Assembly (NCBI GenBank): GCA_008508345.1
Contig: QNGE01000870.1
Location: 74,230-138,229, forward strand
Source of the DNA: Paragonimus westermani
Lineage: Eukaryota > Platyhelminthes > Trematoda > Plagiorchiida > Troglotrematidae
Length of the DNA: 64,000 nucleotides
Direction: 5' to 3'
Both the position numbers and the translations under genes were made by a program. Every line of letters begins with the position of its first letter. Position 1 is the stretch's first letter. The notes beneath the pieces are model-generated. The model had not been told where the DNA came from, did no database searches, and saw only the letters and a program-made list of their open reading frames with translations. Of the stretch, positions 13,401 through 25,400 are shown one piece after another.

Positions 13401-16400
13401 CACTGGCCTTCACCACCAACCCTCATCCTCTTCGAGTAAGTGTTGCCAATGGGTTTTTGGTAATGTATTCCCGTTTTCTCGTCCGTACTGCACTTCCTTT
13501 AAACTATTTATCAACTGTCTGTCCTAACTTGGCTCTGTGTGTAGTTCTGTGAGGCGTATGCAGGAGACGCGTTAAGTAGCCTTCGCATACTATTAACAGA
13601 CTATTATTCGTCTATCAGTGTAAGGTCACTGGGTATGGAGTGCGTAGTTATCCTGTCCTCTGTCTGGGTGCTCACTTCTTGTATAGGTGAACTTGTTCCA
13701 TATGGTACGCCCACTGTTTGAAGGTGGCTCAATTTTTATTGGATCGTGTTGCCTGTGGCGCCCTTTCAGCTGGAAGTGTAACACTGTTTAGAACCATTGT
13801 TTTAGAATGTGTTCAATAACTCAGCTGGAGGAACAATGTTCTGACTTAGAACTTTTACATGACTGGTAATTGAGTGCAACACGCTTTATTGCGGTGAACT
13901 TTAATAAACACGTTGCTAAAGTTGTATTACGCATTCTTGGAGTTCTGTGATGCCCCGCACATCCCACGGATTGTGATTTGGCAATAGTTTAACCTCGGTT
14001 ATCCAAATTCAATCTCTAAAATGTTTTCAAATGCCAGTCTTTTTGGTCTGACTGGAGTTAATTGCCTTTCTAATACGACATACTTCAATCAGCAACGCCG
14101 AACGACATATCTATCATCGACATGTTTCGGATGACAAGTCATTGTTCCGGGAATATGGCTAAAGGGATGAGTATTGAGCACATATTTTGAGGACTGTGCT
14201 CAGTTGATGAGAAAGCTATTGTATGAGGCTACTGAATAGCACGGGGATACGTTGCCAGTGAGATGAACCTTGTTGTGCTTCTGTGTGTTGCTTCTGTTGC
14301 TGGCCAACGTCTAGCTAAGACCCAAAATTTTCACAGTTAAGTTTATTCTAAACGAATCTGCCAGACTTATTGGCAATACACTTGAAAAAGACGTTCAAAT
14401 GCAAGAACTCCACTCATTCACATTCCATGATGGCCTACTTTTGTAAAATGACGTGTTTTCACTAGAGTGTGTTGTTCGTGGTCGTAAGTATAGGTGATCA
14501 GAACTGATGATGCGTGTATTTTTGTGTTGCAAATATAGGGTTGACGGAAATGCAGTTATCCTCCCACTAAACCCATAGTTCCGTTGAGAGGGTGAGTGTT
14601 TTCGAAATCTCACCGTCAGGTCAATGCATAAATATTGATTGAATAGTACATGCGAATTCTGCACAGATTAGTAGTGTAGGCTCTAGCTTCTAATTGATTG
14701 ATCCACAAGCAACTTGTGCTACCTGTGATTAGTGAATAGAAATACAAGTTACAGTGGTCGCTGGCCATGAGATAATGAGGACCACTGCTTCGGATTAAAT
14801 CGCAATCGCTTTGGCCGTCGACGGGCAGCGTTATCGGCTTGGTTGGTCGGATCATCACAGACCACTGTGCACCTAGAACCATGACTGGTCTGTTTAGCAT
14901 TATACCTGATGGCCTGAACTCCATCTGGTTCCATCCTTATCATTGTCGTCGTTAACGATACATTAGTGGTTGTCGTTTATAATTGACCTCCATAGAACCA
15001 GTAATTGATGAACTGATACCCTTTATGACTAAACTCTACCATTCAACAGCTGGTTGCTTATATCTCGTAACCGAAGATGATTCAACACGAAACGCTTACA
15101 TCTGCCACTTTACGTGTTCCAACTGCTACGTTCGAAAAAAACTGAGTTGCAGTTTAATGCAAAACGTTCTGCGCAAAACAGTTGTTACTGAGTTAGCTTG
15201 ATACTTTATCAGCATTACCTACTCGCTGGTGCCACCTAATGCGTGTGATTGAACGCATATACCAGTGGTTGAACATCCGAAGACCACTAACCTTCTTCAA
15301 TTTGAACGGTCAAACGTCACAGCTGTGCATTAACGCCACTCTCACTCTCACCTCTTATATGCCGATTGTAAGCTTCGGGGGAGTACCGTTCTGACGAGAA
15401 CGATAGGAAATAATGGCCTTCTTAGCTTCGGGGCAACTCTGTGTTTTATTTCCTGTAATTCATCCACTGATGTACCTTTCTGTCTACACGAACTTGTCTG
15501 CAACCGCCATACCTTCATCAATGTTAGATGTTCGCAACTGCTGCAATCTTTAGGGCTAAGTTGCGGTGCTCTAAATGGTCACCTATTTCTCTGCCTTGAT
15601 ACGATGGTCAGGTTTGCACGCTGCGTTGATACGGATGTTTATGCTTAGTAGAACCTCGGTCCTGCTAAATACAGCCGTGTCGGATAAGCCAAAAAGAGCA
15701 AACATACGAAATTAGTTACACTTATTGGATTTTGTGTCGCACTACCGACTGCTTATAAACGCTTACGTATTGAAGCACGACGGTGTGAGCTTACCGAACT
15801 ACTTCCCTGTTCACAGCATTACTGTCTTGTGGTCCAGGAAGGAGGATTTAAATAAAGTGCCCTCAAACGAAGCGCATTGCAATCGCTCAACAGTTAACTG
15901 TAACCATTGGTGTTTTATTCTTTGTGGTCGAAAAAATTCAACTACTGTTCACAAGCTTGATATGACTTTGAACACGTTAATTGCGGGCAACAGCAGACGG
16001 GTTAAGATTTTAATGTCATTCTACGGTGTAATCTAATCTAGGTGGGTCGGGTTGCAAAAATCGGCTTCAAATGATATATCGAAAAAATCCTGCATCTTGT
16101 AATTTTACTGGTAAGACGTCCTGGAAAAAACTTTGGGTTGGGTCCTTTCTTCGGCATGAACAGTGACATTTAACCAGTACTCATCTCATTCTACTGTACT
16201 TTCCATTTATCCTGCTTTCCTTCCACTTTCAGATCCCTCTTCGTCTGGCAATTGTATTCTCATTCCGGGACTTTTAATAAGTTTCGGTACTTCTAATATG
16301 CGCACTCTCCTACAAGTAGATCGGCTTTATTGAGTAATCTCTGAATAGCAGAACTTGGTGTGTGCTGTCCATGAGATGCGAATACGCGATTATTGCACCA

Positions 16401-19400
16401 TTTTCCAAGTGAATGCGCTTATAGTCAACTGTCGATTCGCACGCTTTTTCCTCAAGGCCTCGATCAATTGCGAAGTTGAACCTCATGGCCAAGCGGGAAT
16501 CAAAATTGTACTGAGTTCCACAACAGATCTAGGCTTAGCTGGTTGGATTCTAACTAATACTAGCTTGCGAGCTGTCGATTCCAGTGCATCGGATGAAGGC
16601 AATCGACGAATATAAGAAAACTGGTGCATTTTCATTATATCAGCTACTTCCTAATGTATGGTTGGCTAAATGCTGCCAAGGATGAGTTCTATACCGTTCT
16701 GGTCTACTCGCTAATGCAAATCAGATCCTCAGACATAATGGTATGTGCAGACTATTTTAATACCCATCTTATTTGCCCTTCTCCAGAAGGGATGGATTTA
16801 GACGATTTTCTTACGTGGTCGAGCGCGACTCATTGCCACTTATCAGAAGCTGTTACAAATGTGTACATCTCTTACTCTCTATGTACTCGGGGCACTGTGT
16901 TTCCGACTAAGAGAAAGTTTGTTGTATAGGGACCGTCCTGTTAGGTTCAGCCAAGGATACATTGATCCTATCGCCTCAATGTCACATGTTGAGCGCGAAA
17001 AGTTCACATGAAGTGGCCGACGTGTCACAGGATATGTGGAGAAAAAGGGGATTTTGTAAGGTCAAGTGAGAGAAAGATGCAGAGAAAAGGAACACAGTGC
17101 ATACAAAGTTGCACGACAGGAGCGCCATTGATTTCTGTCGTTCGCCATATCAGACGGTGTCGTCGACCAAGTGTGTAGATCGTCTCTTTCAACCTAACCA
17201 CGAAGACGGGAACGCCCTACTGAGGTTAGCTTCAATGTGAATGTATTCATACTCCGAACCCAAGTCATACACCCGCTACCAGATCACCGTCTCCATCTTA
17301 ACCCGTCAGTCGTAAACGAGGCTTAGCAAGGATGAGTTGGCGTTCGTGAGAAGAGGCTTGTAGGGCTTGTTCATCCTGAAGACTGTTTGACGATTTTCGT
17401 CATTATTGGCACTGTTTTCACCTGCGGTAATGCTTTAGGTGCGTCAATGTTTGAAAACAGGCACTTCTTGAGCATCTACTGCATGAACGGGGTCAGTTTT
17501 CGCGGTCGTACAATGCGGCCGTTCATACAGTAGTGTTGTGCACTCGGTCTTTCATGGGAAAGTTGGGGTCATGCCGGCACCGTGGACGGTAAAAGTTGAC
17601 GAACACCATCTGAGCATTAGGTACGCGATTTTCGATTTATTTGGATATTCTGCCAAGGCTGGTGCAGTTTCCGAGGTTCATGAGCTTTTCGGCTGCTTCG
17701 ATCAATTCCTCGTTAATAATGGAGGTGTACGCAGTGTTCTGTCTATCTTGCAACAGCACATTGAACTTAAATGTGCATCGGGCTTGCCAAACCGACAAGC
17801 TGGAACCTCTAGTTTGTTCAGGGCCACTCGTGTACCCTTATATTGGAGTCAATCGTCTGTAAGAAGTTCCACACTGTCGTGTTCGCGATATCTATAGACA
17901 CACTCAATGATCTCGTCTACTACACTTTTCAGCAAGGAAGCGGGGAAGATTTGTCATACCCTGCTCAGGATGCTGACGCTCGTTGACTTCTTGTCAAGCC
18001 TAAACCCGCTTCGAGGTCTGGCAGTAAAATGCCTTCAAGATATCGATGTACTTCTGGCGCACACTTTTTCACACTGGGCACCCCCGGACTACAGCTCTTT
18101 CAACTAGATGAAAGACCAGTCTGAGGTCTAAGAAGACAACGATTGCCGGCTGTGCGTATGAATGGCGGACTGTAGTTATTGTAGCCCATGTAGGGCGAAA
18201 CCCAACTTGTTCGTAGCGGGTCTAGTGTTTACGCGTTTTGCACGCCTCACGAAGTACAGCAGCTGCAGTTAGTTTCAGTGTAATAGGAATCAGGCTGCTC
18301 CTTTGGTGATTTTCACGGAAGTGCGTTGGCCCTTTTTGCTGTTAGTCAATCTCCGGTCATTTTGAGCCAGTTAACTGATTCGTTTTCTGGAGCCGAGCCG
18401 CCAACTGTTTGACTAAGACTGAGAATCTGTTTGTAAAAGAGGGCGAGGAAGTTCATCTGAGCCAGGTGCTTTGTGACTTTTTAGGAACCTGTTCTCAAGC
18501 GGGATTCCTGTTTCTGTTTTGACCCGCGTGGTCAAAGGAAGTTAGAAATGGCCGTTTCACGAATATGTAATATTACTAACCGCGACGACACTTAGTACCT
18601 CAGAAGAACGCAACAGACCTTGGCCTTCATCCCATAGGTTATTCACCCCCCTAGCGGTAGCAGCATACCAGCGAATATATATATATATAATTTGATTTTA
18701 ATGTGGATTTGAATCGTCACAATAATTTGTTCAGTACTCAGTGTATGCTCCTTTTCTCAATTACTACATATATATGTATAGGATATAGGATATATGTATA
18801 TAGGGTTCGTTATCAAATAAATGTAAGTGCCGGGATGGAATTGTTTTGCCACTCATCGTGTTCGTCTGGTGGTTTGCCTTCGCTTCCCATTGGTTTCGTC
18901 TTCAACCTTGCTGAGGTAATGGTGGTTGGTATCCACATATCGGTTGATTGAATCCCGCGAATAGTGAGCCTCCAGTACAAGCCTTTCCTTTTTCTTGTTT
19001 GCCCACGCGGTCACTTTCACATGTTCCGTGTTTACCTCGTGACCTGTGTCTGCGCCGTGGTGTCAGTTGTGATCTAGGGCCGGCTAATCGCATCGTTAAT
19101 TTGTGTTCCTGCACGCTTATGCGCAGCTGCTTGTTTATCTTGATGAACAGATTGGGAATAACACAACGTTACGTGCAAGTTGTAATACTCTACGTTTCAA
19201 CCACCTCGGGTGGCCTTCCTCAGGAGTGTTGTTTATCTTCCCAAAATATTGTTGGTCACACCCTAGACATGGAATCGCATAGACCACGCTAGATTGTTCA
19301 TGTGGCTGCGCACGAACCTTGGAGTTTACTAAGACTAGACAAAGCGTTTAGTTTGGCTTGTGTAACCCTTGGACGTCCGGTAGTTGGAATATCCTTTGTG

Positions 19401-22400
19401 CTTCTTCAGACATATAATGAGCATGTCACTGTCATTCGCGTTTTGTGTCCTACATATTTACCTCCTGTGGACCACCTGATAAATAATGCAGTTGGGGGTG
19501 CCCGTCGGAAGTGAACAGTTCGAACAGATGTCATTGTTCACCTCTGTTTTTGGATAAACTTTAATGTGTGTCTGCACGTCGAGACAATATTTGCACGCAG
19601 TTTTTAAGATGGCAGGCTGTTTGGTTTCTGTTGAACTTGGGAATGCCACTTATTGTCGGTTTACGATAGACAGTAGTTACTAGTTTGTCATAGTGTTCTT
19701 ACAACTTACACATCGAGAACCGGTAAACGTGAACTTTTCTTTTCATTGCCGATAGTGGTACAGCCGATAGGAAAGAACTTATGAAAACGCTACGTACCAC
19801 AATAACTACAACCGGACGGAGACTTCTTGGCATCCGGGGGGACTAGGCTGAGCGGAACGTGTAAGAGATTGCGGCTCGCAACGGGAAGCTGCATGAACTG
19901 AGCGAGGCACCCGTCCTGTTTGCTGGGTCACGGCTGAACCACGTTGAGGCTGACTAATCTTGCGTTCATGTATGGCCTGCGTCCGCTTCATTCTGGGTTC
20001 TTGAAGGCTGCATCTGAAGATCGGGTGTCAGTGTGGGGAAACCAAGCTGGAACTGGCCGTGCTTACGGTTGACGAAACCGGCATAAGGAACATTTGTCTG
20101 CATCTCGTTTAAATATTTGGAGATACTGGAACTGGAAGTTGAACAGGGATGAGGTATTTCCCAAGCTCTTCATCTACTTTAAGACTTCAAGCTCAGCGTT
20201 CGCAGCTAAACAAGCAGTGTATGTTTGATGTGACAGACGTGGTCCGCTGAAGTCACTTCATCTCGGAATGCCAGTCCAACGATGTACGCGTCTTCATACT
20301 GCCACACCTCGAAGGCGATATCAACTCGAGAGTCTTACAGGAAATCGGAAACATTCTTGACAGACGCGGTTGGAATGGACGGCCCAAACGCAATATAGTG
20401 AATGACCGGCATTTCCATCAATCGGATCTGCGAGCGAATAATCTCTTTGAGATCAGTGCCAGTATACGCGGTCCAAAAGTAGAGCATGATGATCCGCGTC
20501 ACCAATATGGTAGGATCGCGTGGTCAACGAAACTAGGAATGGTTAGCGTAAAAGTATACAGTGTACAAATCGCGAACACTTATTACGGGATGTAACGATA
20601 CCCAAAACCCCAGAACACAGAGGACCTTTACCTTCAGCCGATAATGCGTTTATTCCCAGACTGTTAGTAACAGAAGATCAGGATCTCTCTGTGTATAGGT
20701 TTTGATAGGCCTTAGAGAATTCCATCTTATTCGCCGTGGTGAACTTAGGGTAATCCAATCCGACGCGGAAGGACAGCATCTGAAATTATAATGAATTTTC
20801 CGAAGAAGTTTTGAGACATAGACTTTACTCAATGGACCATTGAGCCCAGTGACAGCACGGCGCCGTAGTCAACGGCGCATATACCCAATTGAATTGCTGT
20901 TGTATATGTTCAGCCCACTACCCTGAGCGTCTTTTGTGGTTATGGATGGATTCACAGCTTCGCAGGTTATCCCACTCACATCTGGCCTCGCCCTACCCAT
21001 TGCTCGGATGAGTTGGAAAAGCTTTCAACAGTTCCTCGCAGCAGCGACATTTTTATCTCCATAGCGCACTTTGTCCACCGGACATCGCGACCTCGTAGCT
21101 GTTTTCACAGTTCCAGTCGCTTAATTCTACGGATTAGATTATGCCCACTGCTGACTGAATGATTCTGGCGGACGCCAAAGGGTCCGGGTGGTCGCATAAA
21201 AACCCCGCGGTTAACAGAAGAACGAACAATAGTATCACATGGAGCAATATCACACTTATGCGTTGCACGCCGTTTATGTGTTCAGTGTGCTTCAATATCG
21301 TCCGGTGGGCGTAGTCCTAAGTTAGAGGAAAGTGCTCTCGGGCAGATGTAGGGCGCTTGTCTCTGCTAGTCAATTTGTGTTTGGGGACGAAGTGATCTCT
21401 CATCAAAACACACAACGAGCTTGGCACATGATCAGAATGCACACAGGTACTCCAGATTTGCTTACAGTCGTGGAGACGGCCATGCTGTCGATGCTTAACG
21501 GCCACATTGTTAGTCTGTGTCCACGATTGACCTGGAGATGAAAGTCACCAGGTGGCGCGTTGGCTACTAGAATGCGGGAAATATGTACGTGCCTGAAGCA
21601 GTCAGTTACCAACACAGAATCGCAATAAACGTTCATCCTTGTCCTTTCGACGAGTGCCATAAGGCTGTGGGCCACGTAAATCACGATCGTCAGCACCTAA
21701 CCTATTTATCTTGGTGTTTAAGTCTCTAGCCAACACTACAATATCCGTTCCCCCCACGGGATGCGGAAGGTTGATCTGTTGTTAACAGTTTTTGACTGCA
21801 TCTGAATTGCAGTCTGCTACGATCGGTCACTCATTCCAGAGCAACTATCTTCACCGGGATCATGCTGTTACACATTCCCCTGTCTCTTTGTAACTCTCTT
21901 CTTGGTCTAACGGTTGCAACTATAGACATTTTACTGGCCTTTGAATAAAATGAGCGTGAGGCATGCTGTTCAAGCGGCACTACCGGAAAACTTGCTCAGT
22001 TTGACTCTAGAGAAAGAACCTTCCGAACGCAAAACGCATAACGGCAGCTATAAATGGTTGCATTGAAGGAGTGTACCCTGAATGAGCTGTGCAACTGTCA
22101 AGTCGATCAACCTCTTAGGCAAGCTTCACTCGACAGACGACGTAGTCACTTGCCACGTTTCGATGTCCCTCTGTCGGAGGCAGAAGTGGTCCTGATACCT
22201 GAGTATTTTTTAACGTAAGAAAGTCGCTGTGTTGATCCCCTCCTATCTTTCTTCAAAGATCGTGGTGATTGGTTGTTTTGAGTACACTAAACGTTTGGAT
22301 AATTGAATAAGTACCTTTTGATTGTTGTTTATCAACGGTTGTTAACAATTATTCTCGTTCTGATGGGAGATGTTTTGAGACTATGTGGCTGTCACCGGTG

Positions 22401-25400
22401 AAGACCTTGTCTCTGTCGCGATCAAGTTACCTAAGGGCTTTATGCACTGACTCACCAAACCGAAGGGGAACCAGTACAAACTGGATACTGACCCTGTTGT
22501 GGTTAGTTGACCATGTTTTCCCCTTGCAATGGGCCATGGAGCATCGTGGTTGCTATACGCGGTTGACGGTCGTGACATTCTTAGACCTGGAAACTGCCTT
22601 CGTTTCTCTCGATCATAATGTCTTTTGGTGAACGACCGGCCCATTCTGCCACCTGGACATGGTGGTTAGGTTTGTGCACTGCATCACTCTAGAAGACCAT
22701 GCTGACCAGAACCTCGGTGCTTCCAGGCACAACTGTGTCAGACAGACTGAAGGGGAACGGTCAGACGAAAAGCAGTTGCACTCACAGGGTCGTATGTCAC
22801 ACTGCTGCCCTCGTAGATGTGCTTGGGCATTGAGGTACGATCTTGTGAGCATTCAGCGGACCCATTTTTATGGTTGCAGCACTGTTGTATTCCGAGTAGT
22901 GAGCATTCCGACCGCTCAACGGCGTATTATCCAGCACAGTCGAAAAACTTCTGGTATTATTCAGAGGTCTGACGTAACTTCGAATACATCCAATGAATGG
23001 AACAATGGTCGGAATCAGAAATCACATTGTCTTCTTCACAGCACCCTCGGGCTAGGCAGGTTTCTCACCGCCATATGAGTCAGTGACTCGAGATGGGGTC
23101 CCTCAAGTCAACTTCCTTCCACGGCATAAACGACCGGAAAGTACCAGGAGTTATCGCTGTCCTGACAACCCAGTCCTCTCATTTTTACCTTCCTCCTCTT
23201 TAAGCCAAGACAAACGGTAAACATTAGCGTTTTTAACCTTCGCACTCACTCACGAATAAGTCGCAAGTCATCCTGGCGGCACCCTCTCGAATCTGGAATA
23301 GGATGTGTGCTTTCTCCGAAACGCGATCCTAGTGTTACCCTTCGACTGAATTTACCTTTGGATTAACAGTTTTTTCTAACGATCTCTGGTGACGATAAAG
23401 CCGAACCTGGCGGTCAGGCTGGAATGGGGGTTGCGCTGAGCTCTGAGGCAAAGCAGAACCTACTCAAATGGGCCCCTAATGAATGGTCGTCTGTGTACCG
23501 TCTTACTTGGCGCCCCAATCAAGTTTGGTCGACACTTAACAGAAACCATTGTTTATTTGTTTCATCTTCAGACAGTAGTCCGGATACTATTGAGACCGCT
23601 TTCTACTATGCCCTCTTTGGTCTTCTGAGGCAAACTAAAGCACTCCGACATCGTTGTACTTTTTTGGTGATATGAATGCACAACCCGATCGTAGTGCTAC
23701 AGAGGATAAGCGACGTGGTGATGCGTTGGGTGTCCATTTGTGACGCACTGACAGTGGCAATCGGGTATTACAATTAGGCACATCTCACGGACTGTGTTAC
23801 GAATTTCAGCACAAACTATGGCAGCGGGTCACGTGGAGACAAACCCGTGCAATTCAACCCTGGACGCAAGTTGCTGTGAACTGAAAAAACATATTCACAA
23901 AAACTCCACGTAAGGACTGTGAGACTTATTTCCCTGAATAACCGAAGGAGTTGGAGAAGGCGTTTTTATCAGAAAGTAGTTTGCTTCTGTTTTCCTTAAT
24001 TCGTGGTTGCATTGGCCGTCCACAGGGTGTTAGTTAGACTATACGTGAAAAAACGACTGTCGATCTTACAGCCTGTCGTGGCGACTTATCAGACGGCCTG
24101 ACACTTGGATGCCAGCTAGTCGTCTCCCACACCGAGCACTGTTCGCTGACACTGCGACCGACTGGTGCAAGGTGCGAGGTGGACAGATAATGTCCTGGCG
24201 TAGGGAAATGAAGTCGTTCACCAAGGGGTTGGCCACTGTGGGCCGAGTTCGTCTCCCGGGCTGGGGCCCTCGCGATTCACAGAGTCGGTGGTTGGAGACT
24301 CTAGGTGAGATGGCGGCTAATCGAGCTCAGTGGCGTGAATGTTGTCGTTGTTCGTCCGAGTTGTCTGTGAAGTGAGTGCATTTAATGACGTGGGGCAGTG
24401 AAAGCCGTAAGGGAGCTGTTTTGTTGATGACGTCTTACTCTCACTTGCAGCTCGGTTGTTTGTTTGCAAGGTGTAGGCACCTTGATGCTGAATGTTTGAA
24501 TATGGACATAGTCATTTTCACTAGTTAGGTCCCTTCCCGTCCCCTTCTTTCTCCTTCTCTCTTTCTCTATAGGGTTTTTCTTTTTCTTCATGGTTGCGGT
24601 AGTAAGCTCGCATACTCTTTCGATACAACATTACTTTGAGGGGACGCTGTTTTTGGTGGTCAGTCTGTTTGATCGAGTCGTAAAGCGGCGATTGTTGGTC
24701 ATTTTGTATATGGTACTGTTCCGAAGTTTTTTGGGGTTTGAAAATCCGACTGTGATGAATCAACTCAAAAACCCATTCTTCACACACCCTTTCCTCTCGA
24801 TATCGGCCGATTTATCCCCATTATTTTTTAAAGCATATTTCTCCTCAAAATGCAGCTCATCCCATTTAACTGACCTATCCTCTTCACCTGACCTAACATA
24901 TGCAGTCCTGTCAATCACCTACCCTGACTACCAGACGTTTTTTCTATTTGGGCGCAGACCTTTGTGGTATTGTGGCTGTGTGTTTATCGATTCTCACGGT
25001 TGTACCGAATTTTTATTCTTTATCGCAGTCTGAGACTGACGGGTACATTGCTAACTGATGTTGAACTCTATAGACTAATAGTCTGTTTTGTCACGAGTGT
25101 TCACGAATACTGAGTTGAATGCTGTTACTAGTGCTCGTGGCACTAATCTACTTATATGTTCTTTGGCGACCTCCTGTCCCTCCTTTCCTAGTGCCTGATC
25201 CCCGTGCCCCAGTGGATCGATGACCCGTAACGGACACGAACTAGTTTACTGCCTTATCTTAATTGTTTAATTCGCTTGAATCGTATCGTTATACCTAATC
25301 GGCGTATCATCTTGCAAACACCATTCCGCCCGTCCTCTGCTACAGCTGATGTGCGCTGATAATGAGTTCAATTCCATGTCCTCCTTGCTGTTCAACACCC

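Larger units (their letters stand above)
18803..19720 (-). mobile_element. Penelope-like element relic: RT end, connector, GIY-YIG
   Basis: Minus strand from 19720: [18 protein letters not shown] (RT end), ACHLKNCV, connector, [20 protein letters not shown] (start of GIY-YIG), the 87-bp insertion at 19142-19228, then [20 protein letters not shown] and [10 protein letters not shown]. Each block matches the better copy at 52553-54190 ([52 protein letters not shown]). Stops and frameshifts make it non-functional. The 3' end lies near 18803 (shared ATTTATTTGATAACG), next to TA repeats. Confidence 0.88.

Noticed and set aside
16340..18520. Twin-priming 5' inversion of one element
   Set aside because: The inverted 5' part would have to lie beyond the RT end of the minus-strand copy (right side), not next to its 3' tail.
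18948..19292. 114-codon plus-strand frame
   Set aside because: It is antisense to the PLE GIY-YIG relic and spans the 87-bp insert; no motif.
22659..23078. 139-codon plus-strand frame between two element copies
   Set aside because: No RT, endonuclease or cellular motif; likely chance frame in decayed element sequence.
24590..25033. 147-codon plus-strand frame after the retroelement 3' UTR
   Set aside because: Composition follows the pyrimidine-rich DNA, with no motif or splice support.
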